Assembly: GCF_900698975.1 (NCBI RefSeq) | Contig: NZ_LR217722.1 | Coordinates: 1-64,000 of the forward strand | Source of the DNA: Buchnera aphidicola (Cinara splendens) | Lineage (GTDB): Bacteria; Pseudomonadota; Gammaproteobacteria; Enterobacterales; Enterobacteriaceae | Reading direction: 5' to 3' | Length of the DNA stretch: 64,000 nt | Part shown: piece by piece, positions 35,296-45,133 of the stretch | Layout of the letters: each line of letters starts with the position of its first letter | How positions within the stretch are numbered: position 1 is the stretch's first letter | Program-made: the position numbers and the translations under genes | Notes under the pieces: generated by a model | Told to the model about the DNA's origin: nothing | Databases searched by the model: none | The model's input: the letters and a program-made list of their open reading frames with translations, nothing else

Positions 35296-36090
35296 ATGGA
35301 CGGTCCTTTAGTAGTTAAAATAGGTGGTATATTATTACATAGCAATAATGCTATTCAACGTTTATTTAAAGAATTAAATATATACAGTATATCAACTAAT
35401 ACCAATATAATATTAGTTAATGGTAGCGGAATGTGTAGTAATTTTATTTTTTCTAAATCTGATTTATATATGCGGAATAATGATTTTTTTTCTTTTAAAC
35501 AATTAAATACTAAAAATTTACTGCATTCTATAATACCAAATATAGTTAATGTACGTTTGTTAGCCTGGTCTAAAAAATATGGTATTGCAGGATATAGTAT
35601 GTTTTTGCCAGATTTTTTTAGTTATTTAAGAACTTTAAGTAATGAGTATTCAGTTATTAAAAAATTTTTAAATCAAAATAAAAAAGAAGTATTAAAATAT
35701 ATAAAAATTATTTCTTTTTTTTTAAGTCAGTGTTTTATTCCTTTTATTTTTTCTTCTGGATTAGATTTAGAAGGTAATTTTTTTAACATTAATTCTGATG
35801 TAGTTGCTATGATATTAACTATTATATTTAATGGTCGTTTAGTTATATTAACTGATGTACGCGCTGTTTTAAATGGTAAAGGACAACGAATTCCCACTAT
35901 TTTTTGTGAAGAAGTATATAGTTTGTGTAATGCAGGTATAGTTACTGATGGTATGATCATTAAATTACAGTCTGCTATGATAGTATCTAAATATTTAAAA
36001 AAATCAGTCGAGATAGCTAGTTGGCATAATCCAAATGATTTATTGAATTTATTTGAAGGACAATCAATTGGAACCAGAATCATAGAATAA
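35296..36090 (+). CDS. argB: Acetylglutamate kinase, degenerate
   Basis: Would phosphorylate N-acetylglutamate. Length 264 against 258, no stop, and both ends match: VVKIGGILLHSNNAIQRLF at the start, LTDVRAVLNGKGQRI, GIVTDGMIIKL and the final IGTRIIE. The middle is eroded. The substrate glycine loop HGGG reads NGSG, and the NGLRVT segment with the substrate-binding Arg is replaced by sequence around MRNNDFFSFKQ. The NVNAD motif is NINSD. The open frame may still be expressed, but catalytic ability is doubtful. argE and argC are missing upstream; argG follows after 22 bases. Confidence 0.85.
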   Translation: MDGPLVVKIGGILLHSNNAIQRLFKELNIYSISTNTNIILVNGSGMCSNFIFSKSDLYMRNNDFFSFKQLNTKNLLHSIIPNIVNVRLLAWSKKYGIAGYSMFLPDFFSYLRTLSNEYSVIKKFLNQNKKEVLKYIKIISFFLSQCFIPFIFSSGLDLEGNFFNINSDVVAMILTIIFNGRLVILTDVRAVLNGKGQRIPTIFCEEVYSLCNAGIVTDGMIIKLQSAMIVSKYLKKSVEIASWHNPNDLLNLFEGQSIGTRIIE

Positions 36091-36112
36091 CACAAACAGG
36101 TTAATAAACTAT

Positions 36113-37327
36113 ATGAAGAAAAATAATATTCAAAGAACAGTGGTGTTAGCTTATTCTGGGGGATTAGATACCTCTGCTATCATACCATGGATAAAAGATC
36201 ATTATAATTTTAATGTAATTGCATTTGTTGCAGATATCGGTCAATCTCGTCAAGATTTATATAATATTAAAGAAAAGGCTATTAGCTCTGGCGCATCTGA
36301 TTGTTACATAGCCGACTTGAAAAATGAATTTGTAGAGCAATATGTATTTCCTATGTTAAAGATGGGTTCTATTTATGAAGGACAATATTTTTTAGGTACT
36401 GCTATTGCAAGACCTTTAATTGCTAAAGCTCAAGTAGATTTTGCTAATAAAATTAATGCAATTGGATTAAGTCATGGCGCTACTGGAAAAGGAAATGATC
36501 AAGTTCGTTTTGAATTAACATATTCCGCACTTAATCCTAGTTTAATTGTTATAGCTCCGTGGAGAGAATGGGAATTTAAATCTAGAGAAGATGTTTTACA
36601 ATATGTACTTGAAAAAAATGTTATTACTAGTGTAACTAAAGAAAAAATTTATAGTCGTGATGAAAATATATTTCATGTATCTACTGAAGGAGGAATTTTA
36701 GAAAATCCCTGGAATGCTCCTGATGATAGTTGTTGGGTATGGACTCGGAATCCTAGTGATGCACCTGATAAACCAGAAAAAATACATTTGTTGGTTGAGA
36801 AAGGTTGTGTTAAACAAGTTAACTACGAATCTTTAAATGCATACAAATGTTTAAAAAAACTTAATAAAATAGGAAGTAAGCATTCTATTGGACGAGTTGA
36901 CATGATAGAAAATCGTCTTATCGGAATAAAATCTAGGGGTTGCTATGAAACTCCTGGTGGTACAATTATATACTGTGCTTTAAGAGGTTTAGAACAATTA
37001 ATATTAGACCGAGATAGTATGTATTGGAAAAACAAAATATCTTTAGATATGTCTTCAGTAATATATGACGGAAAATGGTTTACTCCGATTCGAGAATCGC
37101 TTCAACAATCTTCTGAAGTTTTATCAAATAGTATTTCAGGTGAAGTAATAATAGAGTTATATAAAGGATCTGTAACAGTTTTACAAAGAAAATCACAAAA
37201 TACATTATATTCTAAGGAATATGCTACTTTTAGTCAAGATGACGTTTATAGTCAATTAGATGCGCAGGGTTTTATTCGTTTATTCTCTTTGCCGTCACGT
37301 ATTCGAGCTTTAAATAGTAGAAAATAG
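36113..37327 (+). CDS. argG: Argininosuccinate synthase
   Basis: Joins citrulline and aspartate with ATP. 404 residues, the short bacterial form. The PP-loop AYSGGLDTSA is at residues 13-22. GATGKGNDQVRFE, IAPWREWEF and ENRLIGIKSRGCYETPGG are all normal substrate-site blocks. The gene looks fully intact, in contrast to argB. 41 bases separate it from argH. Confidence 0.97.
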   Translation: MKKNNIQRTVVLAYSGGLDTSAIIPWIKDHYNFNVIAFVADIGQSRQDLYNIKEKAISSGASDCYIADLKNEFVEQYVFPMLKMGSIYEGQYFLGTAIARPLIAKAQVDFANKINAIGLSHGATGKGNDQVRFELTYSALNPSLIVIAPWREWEFKSREDVLQYVLEKNVITSVTKEKIYSRDENIFHVSTEGGILENPWNAPDDSCWVWTRNPSDAPDKPEKIHLLVEKGCVKQVNYESLNAYKCLKKLNKIGSKHSIGRVDMIENRLIGIKSRGCYETPGGTIIYCALRGLEQLILDRDSMYWKNKISLDMSSVIYDGKWFTPIRESLQQSSEVLSNSISGEVIIELYKGSVTVLQRKSQNTLYSKEYATFSQDDVYSQLDAQGFIRLFSLPSRIRALNSRK

Positions 37328-37368
37328 CATATTATGTATTAATTTTATATTTTGAATGAGGTAAATAT

Positions 37369-38751
37369 ATGTCTTTGTGGGGTGGAAGATTTACTGAAGC
37401 ATCTAATGTAAAATTTAAAAAATTTAATAATTCTTTACGTATTGATTATCGTTTAATACAAGATGATATAAAGTCTTCTATAGCATGGTCAAAAATATTA
37501 TTGGATGTCGAAATATTAACTAATCAAGAACAACAGTTGATAGAAAAAACATTATGTTGGATTTTAAATAAATACATTAATAATGTTGAAAAAATAGTAA
37601 TATCAGATGCAGAAGATATACATAGTTGGATAGAAAAATTATTGATTGATAAAATTGGTTCTATTGGAAAAAAATTATATACAGGTAGAAGTCGTAATGA
37701 TCAAATTGCTACAAATTTAAAATTATGGTGTAAAAGAAAATCAAAGATTATTTTAAAAAAAATTGTTAAGTTGCAGCGTATTTTTTTAAATCAAGCATAT
37801 TTACATCAAAATACTATCATTCCTGGTTATACACATTTACAAAGAGCTCAACCAATTACATTTTCATATTGGTGTTTAGCATACATTGAGATGTTAGAAA
37901 GAGATCGACTACGAATTTTACATGTAATTCAAAATTTGAATCTTTCTCCTTTGGGATGTGGAGCTATAGCTGGAACTTCCTGGGATATTAATAGAAAAAA
38001 ATTAGCTTTGCTTATGGATTTTTCTGATTGTACAAAAAATGCTTTAGATAGTGTATCTGATCGAGATTTTATTATAGAGATTTTATCTGCAGCAGCGATT
38101 AGCATGATGCATTTGTCTCGTTTTTCAGAAGATTTAATATTTTATAATTCTGGTGAAGCTAATTTTATTGAATTATCCGATTCTATAACTTCTGGTTCTT
38201 CTTTGATGCCACAAAAAAAAAATCCAGATGTTTTAGAGTTAATACGAGGTAAGTGTAGTGGTGTGTATGGTTCTTTATTTTCTATTTTAGTCTTGTTAAA
38301 AGGATTACCATTATCTTATAATAAAGATTTTCAAGAAGATAAAAGATATCTATTCCAAGGAATAGACAGCTGGATAACATGTTTAGATATGAGTTGTATT
38401 GTATTAAATAATTTAAAATTAAATAAACTACGTTCTGAAAAATTAGCACAAGAAGGGTATAGTAATGCTACTGAGTTAGCCGACTATCTTGTGGTTAAAG
38501 GACTCTCTTTTAGAGATGCCCATCATATTGTCGGAAAAATTGTTGTAGAAGCTATTCGTCAAAATAAATATTTAGAAGAATTAGATTTATTATTTTTTAA
38601 AAAATATTGCGTGACTATAGAACAAGATGTATATAAATATTTAACTTTAAAGTCATGTTTAAAAAGAAAAAATGCAATTGGTGGAGTATCTCCGAAACAA
38701 ATTAAACATTCATTAGATGCAGTAAAAAAGCGCTTGCTTCATCTTTCATAA
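37369..38751 (+). CDS. argH: Argininosuccinate lyase
   Basis: Cleaves argininosuccinate to arginine and fumarate. 460 residues (457 in E. coli). WGGRFTEA at the N-terminus, TGRSRNDQIATN and the fumarase-superfamily signature GSSLMPQKKNPD at about 275-286 carry the catalytic serine. Intact. Last gene of the metF-argBGH run, closed by the hairpin at 38802. Confidence 0.97.
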   Translation: MSLWGGRFTEASNVKFKKFNNSLRIDYRLIQDDIKSSIAWSKILLDVEILTNQEQQLIEKTLCWILNKYINNVEKIVISDAEDIHSWIEKLLIDKIGSIGKKLYTGRSRNDQIATNLKLWCKRKSKIILKKIVKLQRIFLNQAYLHQNTIIPGYTHLQRAQPITFSYWCLAYIEMLERDRLRILHVIQNLNLSPLGCGAIAGTSWDINRKKLALLMDFSDCTKNALDSVSDRDFIIEILSAAAISMMHLSRFSEDLIFYNSGEANFIELSDSITSGSSLMPQKKNPDVLELIRGKCSGVYGSLFSILVLLKGLPLSYNKDFQEDKRYLFQGIDSWITCLDMSCIVLNNLKLNKLRSEKLAQEGYSNATELADYLVVKGLSFRDAHHIVGKIVVEAIRQNKYLEELDLLFFKKYCVTIEQDVYKYLTLKSCLKRKNAIGGVSPKQIKHSLDAVKKRLLHLS

Positions 38752-38801
38752 ATAAAGAATATTTTTTATAATATATGTTATGATAAAAATATTTTGTTAG
38801 T

Positions 38802-38830
38802 ATCACGCGATATTTTAAATATCGCGTGAT
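38802..38830 (+). terminator. Terminator after argH
   Basis: A perfect inverted repeat of 14-base arms around one base; the core atcacgcgat/atcgcgtgat is the most GC-rich palindrome in the window. It starts 51 bases after the argH stop. No T-run follows on the plus strand, so a role in 3'-end protection is also possible. Confidence 0.65.
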
Positions 38831-39571
38831 GTTATTAAAAATTATGTTAGATATATAGAAATTTTTGAACATAATTTAATTTTATTTTAATAAAATTTTT
38901 ATAAATATATATGATATATATGCATAATATATAAAATCTTTTACATCATTTACGATGTATAATGATGAAGTAGGATTTTTTTGATACTATTATATAGTTT
39001 TTGATTATATAAATATTATTTATATAAATAAAAAATATTATTTTAAGATTTTTATAAATAATTAAATATTGAGTATATATGGTTTTTAAAATATCATTAT
39101 TAATTTAAAATAAATTTTATGTAAAATATAAAGACAATTATTTTTGTTGTTTTTGGACATTTTTTAAAGTTATTTATTTTATTATAAATAATATTTTTAA
39201 TTTATTAAATAAAATTGTTTAATATATTTTAATAATTTTAGATGGTTTTTTAGATATTTTATTATTATTAATAATAAATGAAATATTTTTTGTGTAATTT
39301 TTTATTTATATACATGCATCAAATAGATATAAAATATATAAAAATATTTATTATACATGTTGTTTGTAAATGTTATTTTATTAACGCATTATCACTTTGA
39401 TGAATGTATTTTTTTAGGATTAAATACTGGTTAAATTATGATATATATATAACTTGTGTGTTTATTTTTTTTAAAATAAAATAGTATTTTTGTTTTTATG
39501 TATATATTGATATACGTCTAATTTTATTAGATTTTTATTTTTTTTATTAATTTTTATGTATAAACATACAC
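38831..39571. other. 740-base gene-free stretch between argH and rpoD
   Basis: A/T-only runs, short AT palindromes (for example 11-base arms near 39005-39027) and no credible frame on either strand. It separates the convergent argH and rpoD. Relatives carry other genes here; nothing recognisable is left. Confidence 0.55.
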
Positions 39572-41413
39572 TTAAGAATTATCTAAGAAACTTTTTAATA
39601 TTTCCGACCTACTAGGATGACGTAGTTTTCTAAGTGCTTTTGCTTCAATTTGACGAATTCTTTCACGGGTTACATCGAATTGTTTTCCAACTTCTTCTAA
39701 TGTATGATCAGTATTCATATCAATTCCAAATCTCATTCTTAATACTTTTGCTTCTCTCTCTGTTAATCCGGATAAAACATCATTAGTAATTGTTTTTAAG
39801 CTTTCTGACGTAGCTGATTCTAAAGGTAATTTTTGGTTAGTATCTTCGATAAAATCGCCTAAATGTGCATCATCATCTTCTCCTACAGGTGTTTCCATAG
39901 AAATAGGTTCTTTTGCAATTTTTAATACTTTTCTTATTTTTTCTTCTGGAATTAACATTTTTTCCGATAACTCTTCTGGCGTAGGTTCTCTTCCCGTTTC
40001 TTGCAATATTTGTCTAGAAATTCTGTTTAACTTGTTAATTGTTTCAATCATATGTACAGGAATACGAATAGTTCTCGCTTGATCAGCTATAGATCTGGTA
40101 ATAGCTTGTCGTATCCACCATGTTGCGTAAGTAGAAAATTTATAACCTCGACGATATTCAAATTTATCAACTGCTTTCATTAATCCAATATTACCTTCTT
40201 GAATGAGATCTAAAAATTGTAATCCTCTGTTAGTATATTTTTTTGCAATAGAAATTACTAATCTTAAATTTGCTTCTACCATTTCTTTTTTCGCTCTTCT
40301 AGCCATTTCCTCCCCTAGAGAGATTTTTTTATTTATATCTTTTACTTGTTTAATAGTCAATCCTGTTTTTTTTTCTAGCTTCAGTAGTTTTTTTATACTA
40401 TGATATATTTCTTTTTGTGCTATATATAGATTATCAGACCATGGTTTTTTTTTTTGAATAGCTATATTATACCATGAGTTACTAGTTTCTTGTCCTTTAA
40501 ATAGTTGTATAAAATTTTTTTTAGGCATTTTACATTTTCTTATGCATAATTTCATGACTTTTCTTTCATGTATTCGAACTTTTTTAATCATTTTCCTCAT
40601 ACTTCTTACTAAATAATTAAATTGTTTTGGAACTAGTCTAAATTGTTTAAATATTTCGGATAATTCATGAATTGCAGTAATGGAATCTTTATGATTTCTG
40701 TTTTTTTTTTTTATAGTTTTATGGACAGTATGATATTGTTTTTTTAATTGCAAAAATTTTCTTTGTGCTAATTTAGGATCAATATGGTTATAATCATCCA
40801 CTGCTTCTTCTATTGATGTAGTTTGCTTTTTTTTTTCATTTTTATTTTGGGATACATTAGTTAATGGAGTATCTCTAGTATTAGAGATGGTTTTTTTTAT
40901 ACTTAAATCTATAAAACCTGTAATTAATTCGGATAATCTGATGTCTCCTGATTCTACTCGAGTATATTGCTTTAGCAAATATAAAATTGCTTCAGGATAT
41001 TCAGATATAGAGGATTGTACTTGATGAATTCCTTCTTCAATTCTTTTAGCGATATCTATTTCTCCTTTTCGAGTCAAGAGTTCTACGGAACCCATTTCTC
41101 GCATGTACATTCGTACAGGGTCAGTTGTTCTTCCAATTTCTGTTTCAACATTTGATAATACTTGAGCAGTTGCTTCTGCCGTTTCTTCATCGGTATCAGT
41201 AGGCGCTGTATTAATAATAATTTCTTCTATCTCGCGTGCTTCTTCCACTACATGAATTCCGAGATCTTTTATCATTTGGATGATGTTTTTTATTTGATCG
41301 GAATCAGTGATTTCATTTGGAAGATGATCGTGTACTTCTGAATATGTTAAATATCCTTGTTCTTTTCCATGAGAAACTAACATTTTTAATTGTGATTTTG
41401 GTTTTTTCTTCAT
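39572..41413 (-). CDS. rpoD: RNA polymerase sigma-70 (RpoD)
   Basis: Primary sigma factor, 613 residues exactly as in E. coli. Region 1.2 has [11 protein letters not shown]; region 2 has [24 protein letters not shown] and [10 protein letters not shown]; region 4.2 has [20 protein letters not shown]. The acidic stretch of region 1.1 and the non-conserved 130-370 insert are present but lysine-shifted. Last gene of rpsU-dnaG-rpoD, 188 bases after dnaG; that spacer could hold an extra promoter. Confidence 0.98.
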   Translation of the reverse strand: MKKKPKSQLKMLVSHGKEQGYLTYSEVHDHLPNEITDSDQIKNIIQMIKDLGIHVVEEAREIEEIIINTAPTDTDEETAEATAQVLSNVETEIGRTTDPVRMYMREMGSVELLTRKGEIDIAKRIEEGIHQVQSSISEYPEAILYLLKQYTRVESGDIRLSELITGFIDLSIKKTISNTRDTPLTNVSQNKNEKKKQTTSIEEAVDDYNHIDPKLAQRKFLQLKKQYHTVHKTIKKKNRNHKDSITAIHELSEIFKQFRLVPKQFNYLVRSMRKMIKKVRIHERKVMKLCIRKCKMPKKNFIQLFKGQETSNSWYNIAIQKKKPWSDNLYIAQKEIYHSIKKLLKLEKKTGLTIKQVKDINKKISLGEEMARRAKKEMVEANLRLVISIAKKYTNRGLQFLDLIQEGNIGLMKAVDKFEYRRGYKFSTYATWWIRQAITRSIADQARTIRIPVHMIETINKLNRISRQILQETGREPTPEELSEKMLIPEEKIRKVLKIAKEPISMETPVGEDDDAHLGDFIEDTNQKLPLESATSESLKTITNDVLSGLTEREAKVLRMRFGIDMNTDHTLEEVGKQFDVTRERIRQIEAKALRKLRHPSRSEILKSFLDNS

Positions 41414-41601
41414 AGGATGACATCCATTTATGTTGCTTAATTTGTTTAATAAGTAAATAATATATATTTTTTAAGTATAAAATTAACTGTATTTTATAAT
41501 ATTAATATATATGTTATTGTATATTAATAAATTACGATTTATCTTATAATATAAATTATTTGATATTTTTGAATATCAGATAAATTTTTTTAACTAGATG
41601 A

Positions 41602-43371
41602 TTATTTATTGTATTTAATTTTTATTATTTTTTTATTTATATGCCATAATTTATTTTTTTCTATAAGATTTAAGCCGTATTTTCTCTCTAAAGCAATTAA
41701 TTGATTATATTGATATTCTAAATGTTGTATTTTTAAATTACGTACTAACTCTTGTATTAAAGAGTCTATTTTATTTTTTTTAACCATGTATTCCCATGTA
41801 CTTAAGTATTTAAAAATTTTTTCTAATGGAGTATATCTATAAAATTCGAGTAAATGTCCTGTTTTAAGTATTTTTTTTTTACAAATTAATTGTATTAATT
41901 CTATTAAAATTTTTTTTCCAATTATATTAAATTTTTTAATTTTTTCTATTTTTTCAATTGTTTGAGCTAATTTTGGATTTTGAAGGATTAGACTAATTAA
42001 TAATCTCATGGTAGTAATTTTGAATGGTTTGTGTATTTTTTGATCTTTTTTGTTGTATGGTACAGTAACCAGTTTTTTTAATTGATAAGTATCCAGTATT
42101 CCAATTTTATTTCCTAATAATTTTCTTAAAAAAATTCTTACTGTTCGACTAGGTATTTTTTTTATTAAAGGAATAGTTATTTGACTCAATTTTATACAGT
42201 CATTAATACAGCTTAAATTCATGTTACTAGAAATATTTTTAAATAAATATGAATATAATGTTTTAGAATCTTTAATTCTATTTTCAAATTTTTCTTTGCC
42301 ATCTTTAATAATAAGACTGCTAGGATCCTCATTTTTTGGTAGTAACATAAAATTTATTGTATAGTTATCATATAAAAAATTTAATGATAAATTTAATGCA
42401 ATCCAGCTAGCTTGTTTACCAGCATGATCACCATCAAAACAAAAGATAATATTTTTACTGATTTTAAACAACATTCTTAATTGATATTGTGTAATTGTTG
42501 TTCCTAACAACGCTATTGAATAATTAATATTAAATTGTGCCAAAGAAATAACATCCAAATATCCTTCTACAACTAATAATTTTTCGGGTTTAGGATTATA
42601 ACAATTTAATTCATATATTCCATAAAGATTTTTTTTTTTTTGAAATGTTATTGTTTCTGGTGAATTTAAGTATTTTGGATGATTATATTTAGCTAATACT
42701 CTAGCTCCGAAACCTTGAATATAACCATATTTATTTTTTATTGGAAAAATAATTCTTTCTTTAAATCGATCACATAATTTTTGTTTTTTATCTTGAATAG
42801 TTACACCGCAATCCATTATAATAGATCTATTAGTGTATTTTTTTTGTATATAATGTGTAATTTGATAATTATGTGAGGTAGCAAAACCTAAAGAAAATTT
42901 TTTTATCGTGGTTATGTTGATTCCTCTTTTTATCAAATATTGGTATGCTTTGTTCGGTAAATTAAATAAATTTTTTATATAAATTTTAGATATCTGACAT
43001 AGTATATGATGAATCTTATTTTTATAAGAATGTTTTTTTATTAATTCACATTTATTTCGAAGAAATGAAATATTAATACCGTTTAAAGTAGTTAATTCAA
43101 TAATACTATTTAAAAAATCTAATTTTTCATATTTCATTAAAAAATCTATTACATTTCCATGTATTCCACATCCAAAACAATAAAAAAATTGTTTTTGTGG
43201 ACTGACAACAAATGAAGGTGTTTTTTCATTGTGAAAAGGGCATAATGTTTTATAATTGTTTCCAGATTTTTTCAGAGTAATATATTTATTAATCAATTCT
43301 ATTATATCAGTACGTTCTATTAATTCATGAATAAATGTTTGAGGAATTTTTCCGTATATTTTTTTAATCAT
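41602..43371 (-). CDS. dnaG: DNA primase
   Basis: Makes RNA primers for replication, 589 residues (581 in E. coli). The N-terminal zinc finger reads CPFHNEKTPSF and YCFGCGIHG. The RNAP-like core has GFGARVLA, the TOPRIM motif VVEGYLDVIS and FDGDHAGKQA. The DnaB-binding C-terminal part is diverged but of full length. It follows rpsU across a hairpin. Confidence 0.96.
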   Translation of the reverse strand: MIKKIYGKIPQTFIHELIERTDIIELINKYITLKKSGNNYKTLCPFHNEKTPSFVVSPQKQFFYCFGCGIHGNVIDFLMKYEKLDFLNSIIELTTLNGINISFLRNKCELIKKHSYKNKIHHILCQISKIYIKNLFNLPNKAYQYLIKRGINITTIKKFSLGFATSHNYQITHYIQKKYTNRSIIMDCGVTIQDKKQKLCDRFKERIIFPIKNKYGYIQGFGARVLAKYNHPKYLNSPETITFQKKKNLYGIYELNCYNPKPEKLLVVEGYLDVISLAQFNINYSIALLGTTITQYQLRMLFKISKNIIFCFDGDHAGKQASWIALNLSLNFLYDNYTINFMLLPKNEDPSSLIIKDGKEKFENRIKDSKTLYSYLFKNISSNMNLSCINDCIKLSQITIPLIKKIPSRTVRIFLRKLLGNKIGILDTYQLKKLVTVPYNKKDQKIHKPFKITTMRLLISLILQNPKLAQTIEKIEKIKKFNIIGKKILIELIQLICKKKILKTGHLLEFYRYTPLEKIFKYLSTWEYMVKKNKIDSLIQELVRNLKIQHLEYQYNQLIALERKYGLNLIEKNKLWHINKKIIKIKYNK

Positions 43372-43394
43372 TGTATATTTTATTGAATTTTTTT

Positions 43395-43421
43395 GACCGT
43401 TATTATTTATAATAGACGGTC
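43395..43421 (-). terminator. Hairpin between rpsU and dnaG
   Basis: gaccgt (43395-43400) pairs with acggtc (43416-43421); inside it tatta pairs with taata, with one bulged G. E. coli has an internal terminator in the same spacer that lowers dnaG and rpoD relative to rpsU. No U-tract follows on the minus strand, so it may act through processing. Confidence 0.5.
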
Positions 43422-43455
43422 TGAATATTTTTAGGATATAAAAAAGTAATAATTT

Positions 43456-43671
43456 TTAGTACATTCTGATACGTTTAGCATTTTCTCGAGCTATTTTTTT
43501 AGCTAATCTTTTTATTGCTGATGATCTTGCTCGCTTTCTTTTTGTTGTAGGTTTTTCATAAAATTCTCTACGGCGTATTTCAGCTAAAATACCGGCTTTT
43601 TCACAGGATCGTTTAAATCTTCTTAAAGCAACATCAAAGGGTTCGTTGTCTCTTATTTTAATAATTGGCAT
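43456..43671 (-). CDS. rpsU: 30S ribosomal protein S21
   Basis: Small basic protein of 71 residues, equal to E. coli. [20 protein letters not shown] at the start, [15 protein letters not shown] in the middle. The frame extends four codons upstream (MENT) but the family start is MPIIK. First gene of the rpsU-dnaG-rpoD operon, divergent from tsaD. Confidence 0.96.
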   Translation of the reverse strand: MPIIKIRDNEPFDVALRRFKRSCEKAGILAEIRRREFYEKPTTKRKRARSSAIKRLAKKIARENAKRIRMY

Positions 43672-43758
43672 GGTATTTTCCATAATATTTATTTAATTAA
43701 TTTATCATAAATATGATAGTGATAGTATTTTTCGGATATAGTTTTATATAAATTTTTA

Positions 43759-43783
43759 CTAGATATTATAGTTTAATATCTAG
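43759..43783. repeat. Inverted repeat, first of two, in the rpsU-tsaD divergent spacer
   Basis: ctagatatta (43759-43768) and taatatctag (43774-43783), perfect 10-base arms with a 5-nt loop. It sits 88 bases before the rpsU start and 12 bases from the second inverted repeat. It may be an operator or a transcript-end hairpin. Confidence 0.55.
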
Positions 43784-43794
43784 ATAATAGTTTT

Positions 43795-43828
43795 TATATG
43801 TATGATATAAAATTATATCATACATATA
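43795..43828. repeat. 34-base palindrome, second of two, in the rpsU-tsaD divergent spacer
   Basis: Perfect 16-base arms around a 2-base centre; it contains tatgatataa and ttatatcata. It is the longest perfect palindrome I found. It lies between divergent promoters, 71 bases before tsaD. Confidence 0.6.
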
Positions 43829-43898
43829 GTACATGATTAGATAGATAATATATATTTAATAAACTTTGATAAAATTAATTACGTTAATGGATGAATAT

Positions 43899-44927
43899 AT
43901 GTGGATATTAGGAATTGAAACATCTTGTGATGATACTTCCGTGGCTATATATGATCAAAAATTAGGTTTAATATTTCATTCTACTTTGCATCAAAATAAT
44001 GTGCATGAAAAATTTCATGGTATTGTTCCTGAGTTGGCCGCACGGGCTCATTTAGATAATTTATTTTTTTTGATTAAAAAAGTTTGTGAAAAATATTTAT
44101 TTGATGATAAGTTTAATATTAAAAAAAATGTTTTTTGTGCGATTGCATATACAGTAGGGCCGGGCTTAGTGGGTTCACTTTTAGTAGGAGCTACAATTGC
44201 ACATACTTTATCTTTAGCTTTAGATATTCCATGTATTGCTGTCAATCATCTAGAAGGACATTTATTTTCAGCAATGTTAACTGAAACAAACTGTTCTTTT
44301 CCTTTTTTAGCTCTATTGGTATCTGGAGCGAATACACAAATAATTAAAGTTGATAATTTAGGTCAATATACGGTATTAGGTAAAACATTAGATGATGCTG
44401 TTGGTCATGTTTTTGATTATATAGCAAAGTTGTTGGGTTTAGGATATGGAGGAGGGAAAAAAATATCTTATCTGGCAATACGCGGTCAAACTGGAAAATA
44501 CTTTTTTCCTAGGCCTATGATCAAGCAGTCTAATTTGAATTTTAGTTTTTCTGGATTAAAAACACATGTTAAAAATGTTATCTTAAAATGTTCTAATTTA
44601 TCATATGAAAAATATAACATAGCTGCTTCTTTTGAAGAAGCTGTAGTAGATACATTAATAATAAAATGTAATATTGCTATTCAACAAAATAATTTAAAAA
44701 ATTTTTTGGTGTGTGGTGGTTTTAGTGCAAATAATTTATTAAGAAAAAAGATGAAAATTTTATTAAAAAAAAATAATATAAAAGGTTTTTTTTCTAAAGA
44801 AATCTTTTGTACTGATAATGCTGCTATGATTGCATATGTAGGTTTTTTGAGATATAGCTCAAATTTAATTTCTTGTGATAAATCCATAAAAGTATATCCT
44901 GCTCTATTGATTAATGATAGCATTTAA
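43899..44927 (+). CDS. tsaD: TsaD (Gcp/YgjD), tRNA N6-threonylcarbamoyladenosine synthase subunit
   Basis: Transfers threonylcarbamoyl to A37 of ANN-decoding tRNAs. 342 residues from MWILGIETSC (337 in E. coli); an ATG at 43887 is a less likely start because GGATGA precedes 43899. Metal ligands remain: HLEGH and the Asp in CTDNAAMIA. FSFSGLKT is normal. Odd changes: ETSCDE is ETSCDD, SGGHTQ is SGANTQ, GGVSAN is GGFSAN. Its partners TsaB/C/E are not in the window. Confidence 0.95.
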   Translation: MWILGIETSCDDTSVAIYDQKLGLIFHSTLHQNNVHEKFHGIVPELAARAHLDNLFFLIKKVCEKYLFDDKFNIKKNVFCAIAYTVGPGLVGSLLVGATIAHTLSLALDIPCIAVNHLEGHLFSAMLTETNCSFPFLALLVSGANTQIIKVDNLGQYTVLGKTLDDAVGHVFDYIAKLLGLGYGGGKKISYLAIRGQTGKYFFPRPMIKQSNLNFSFSGLKTHVKNVILKCSNLSYEKYNIAASFEEAVVDTLIIKCNIAIQQNNLKNFLVCGGFSANNLLRKKMKILLKKNNIKGFFSKEIFCTDNAAMIAYVGFLRYSSNLISCDKSIKVYPALLINDSI

Positions 44928-45133
44928 TTAATTTTTCTTTATGTGAACTTTTTTTGATTAATTTTTAAAAATTAAATATAGAAAAACAAGATAGTTATTT
45001 TTTCTATTTTAAAATATATATTTATTTATATAAATAAATATTACTTTATTTTATAAAGTTACAAATTTTAGATTTTTATAATTTTATTATCAATATATTT
45101 TAATGTACTTATGTTATTTTTATAGGCGGTATT

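Noticed and set aside
39005..39027. AT palindrome with 11-base arms in the argH-rpoD spacer
   Set aside because: Made only of A and T; such repeats are expected at this base composition.
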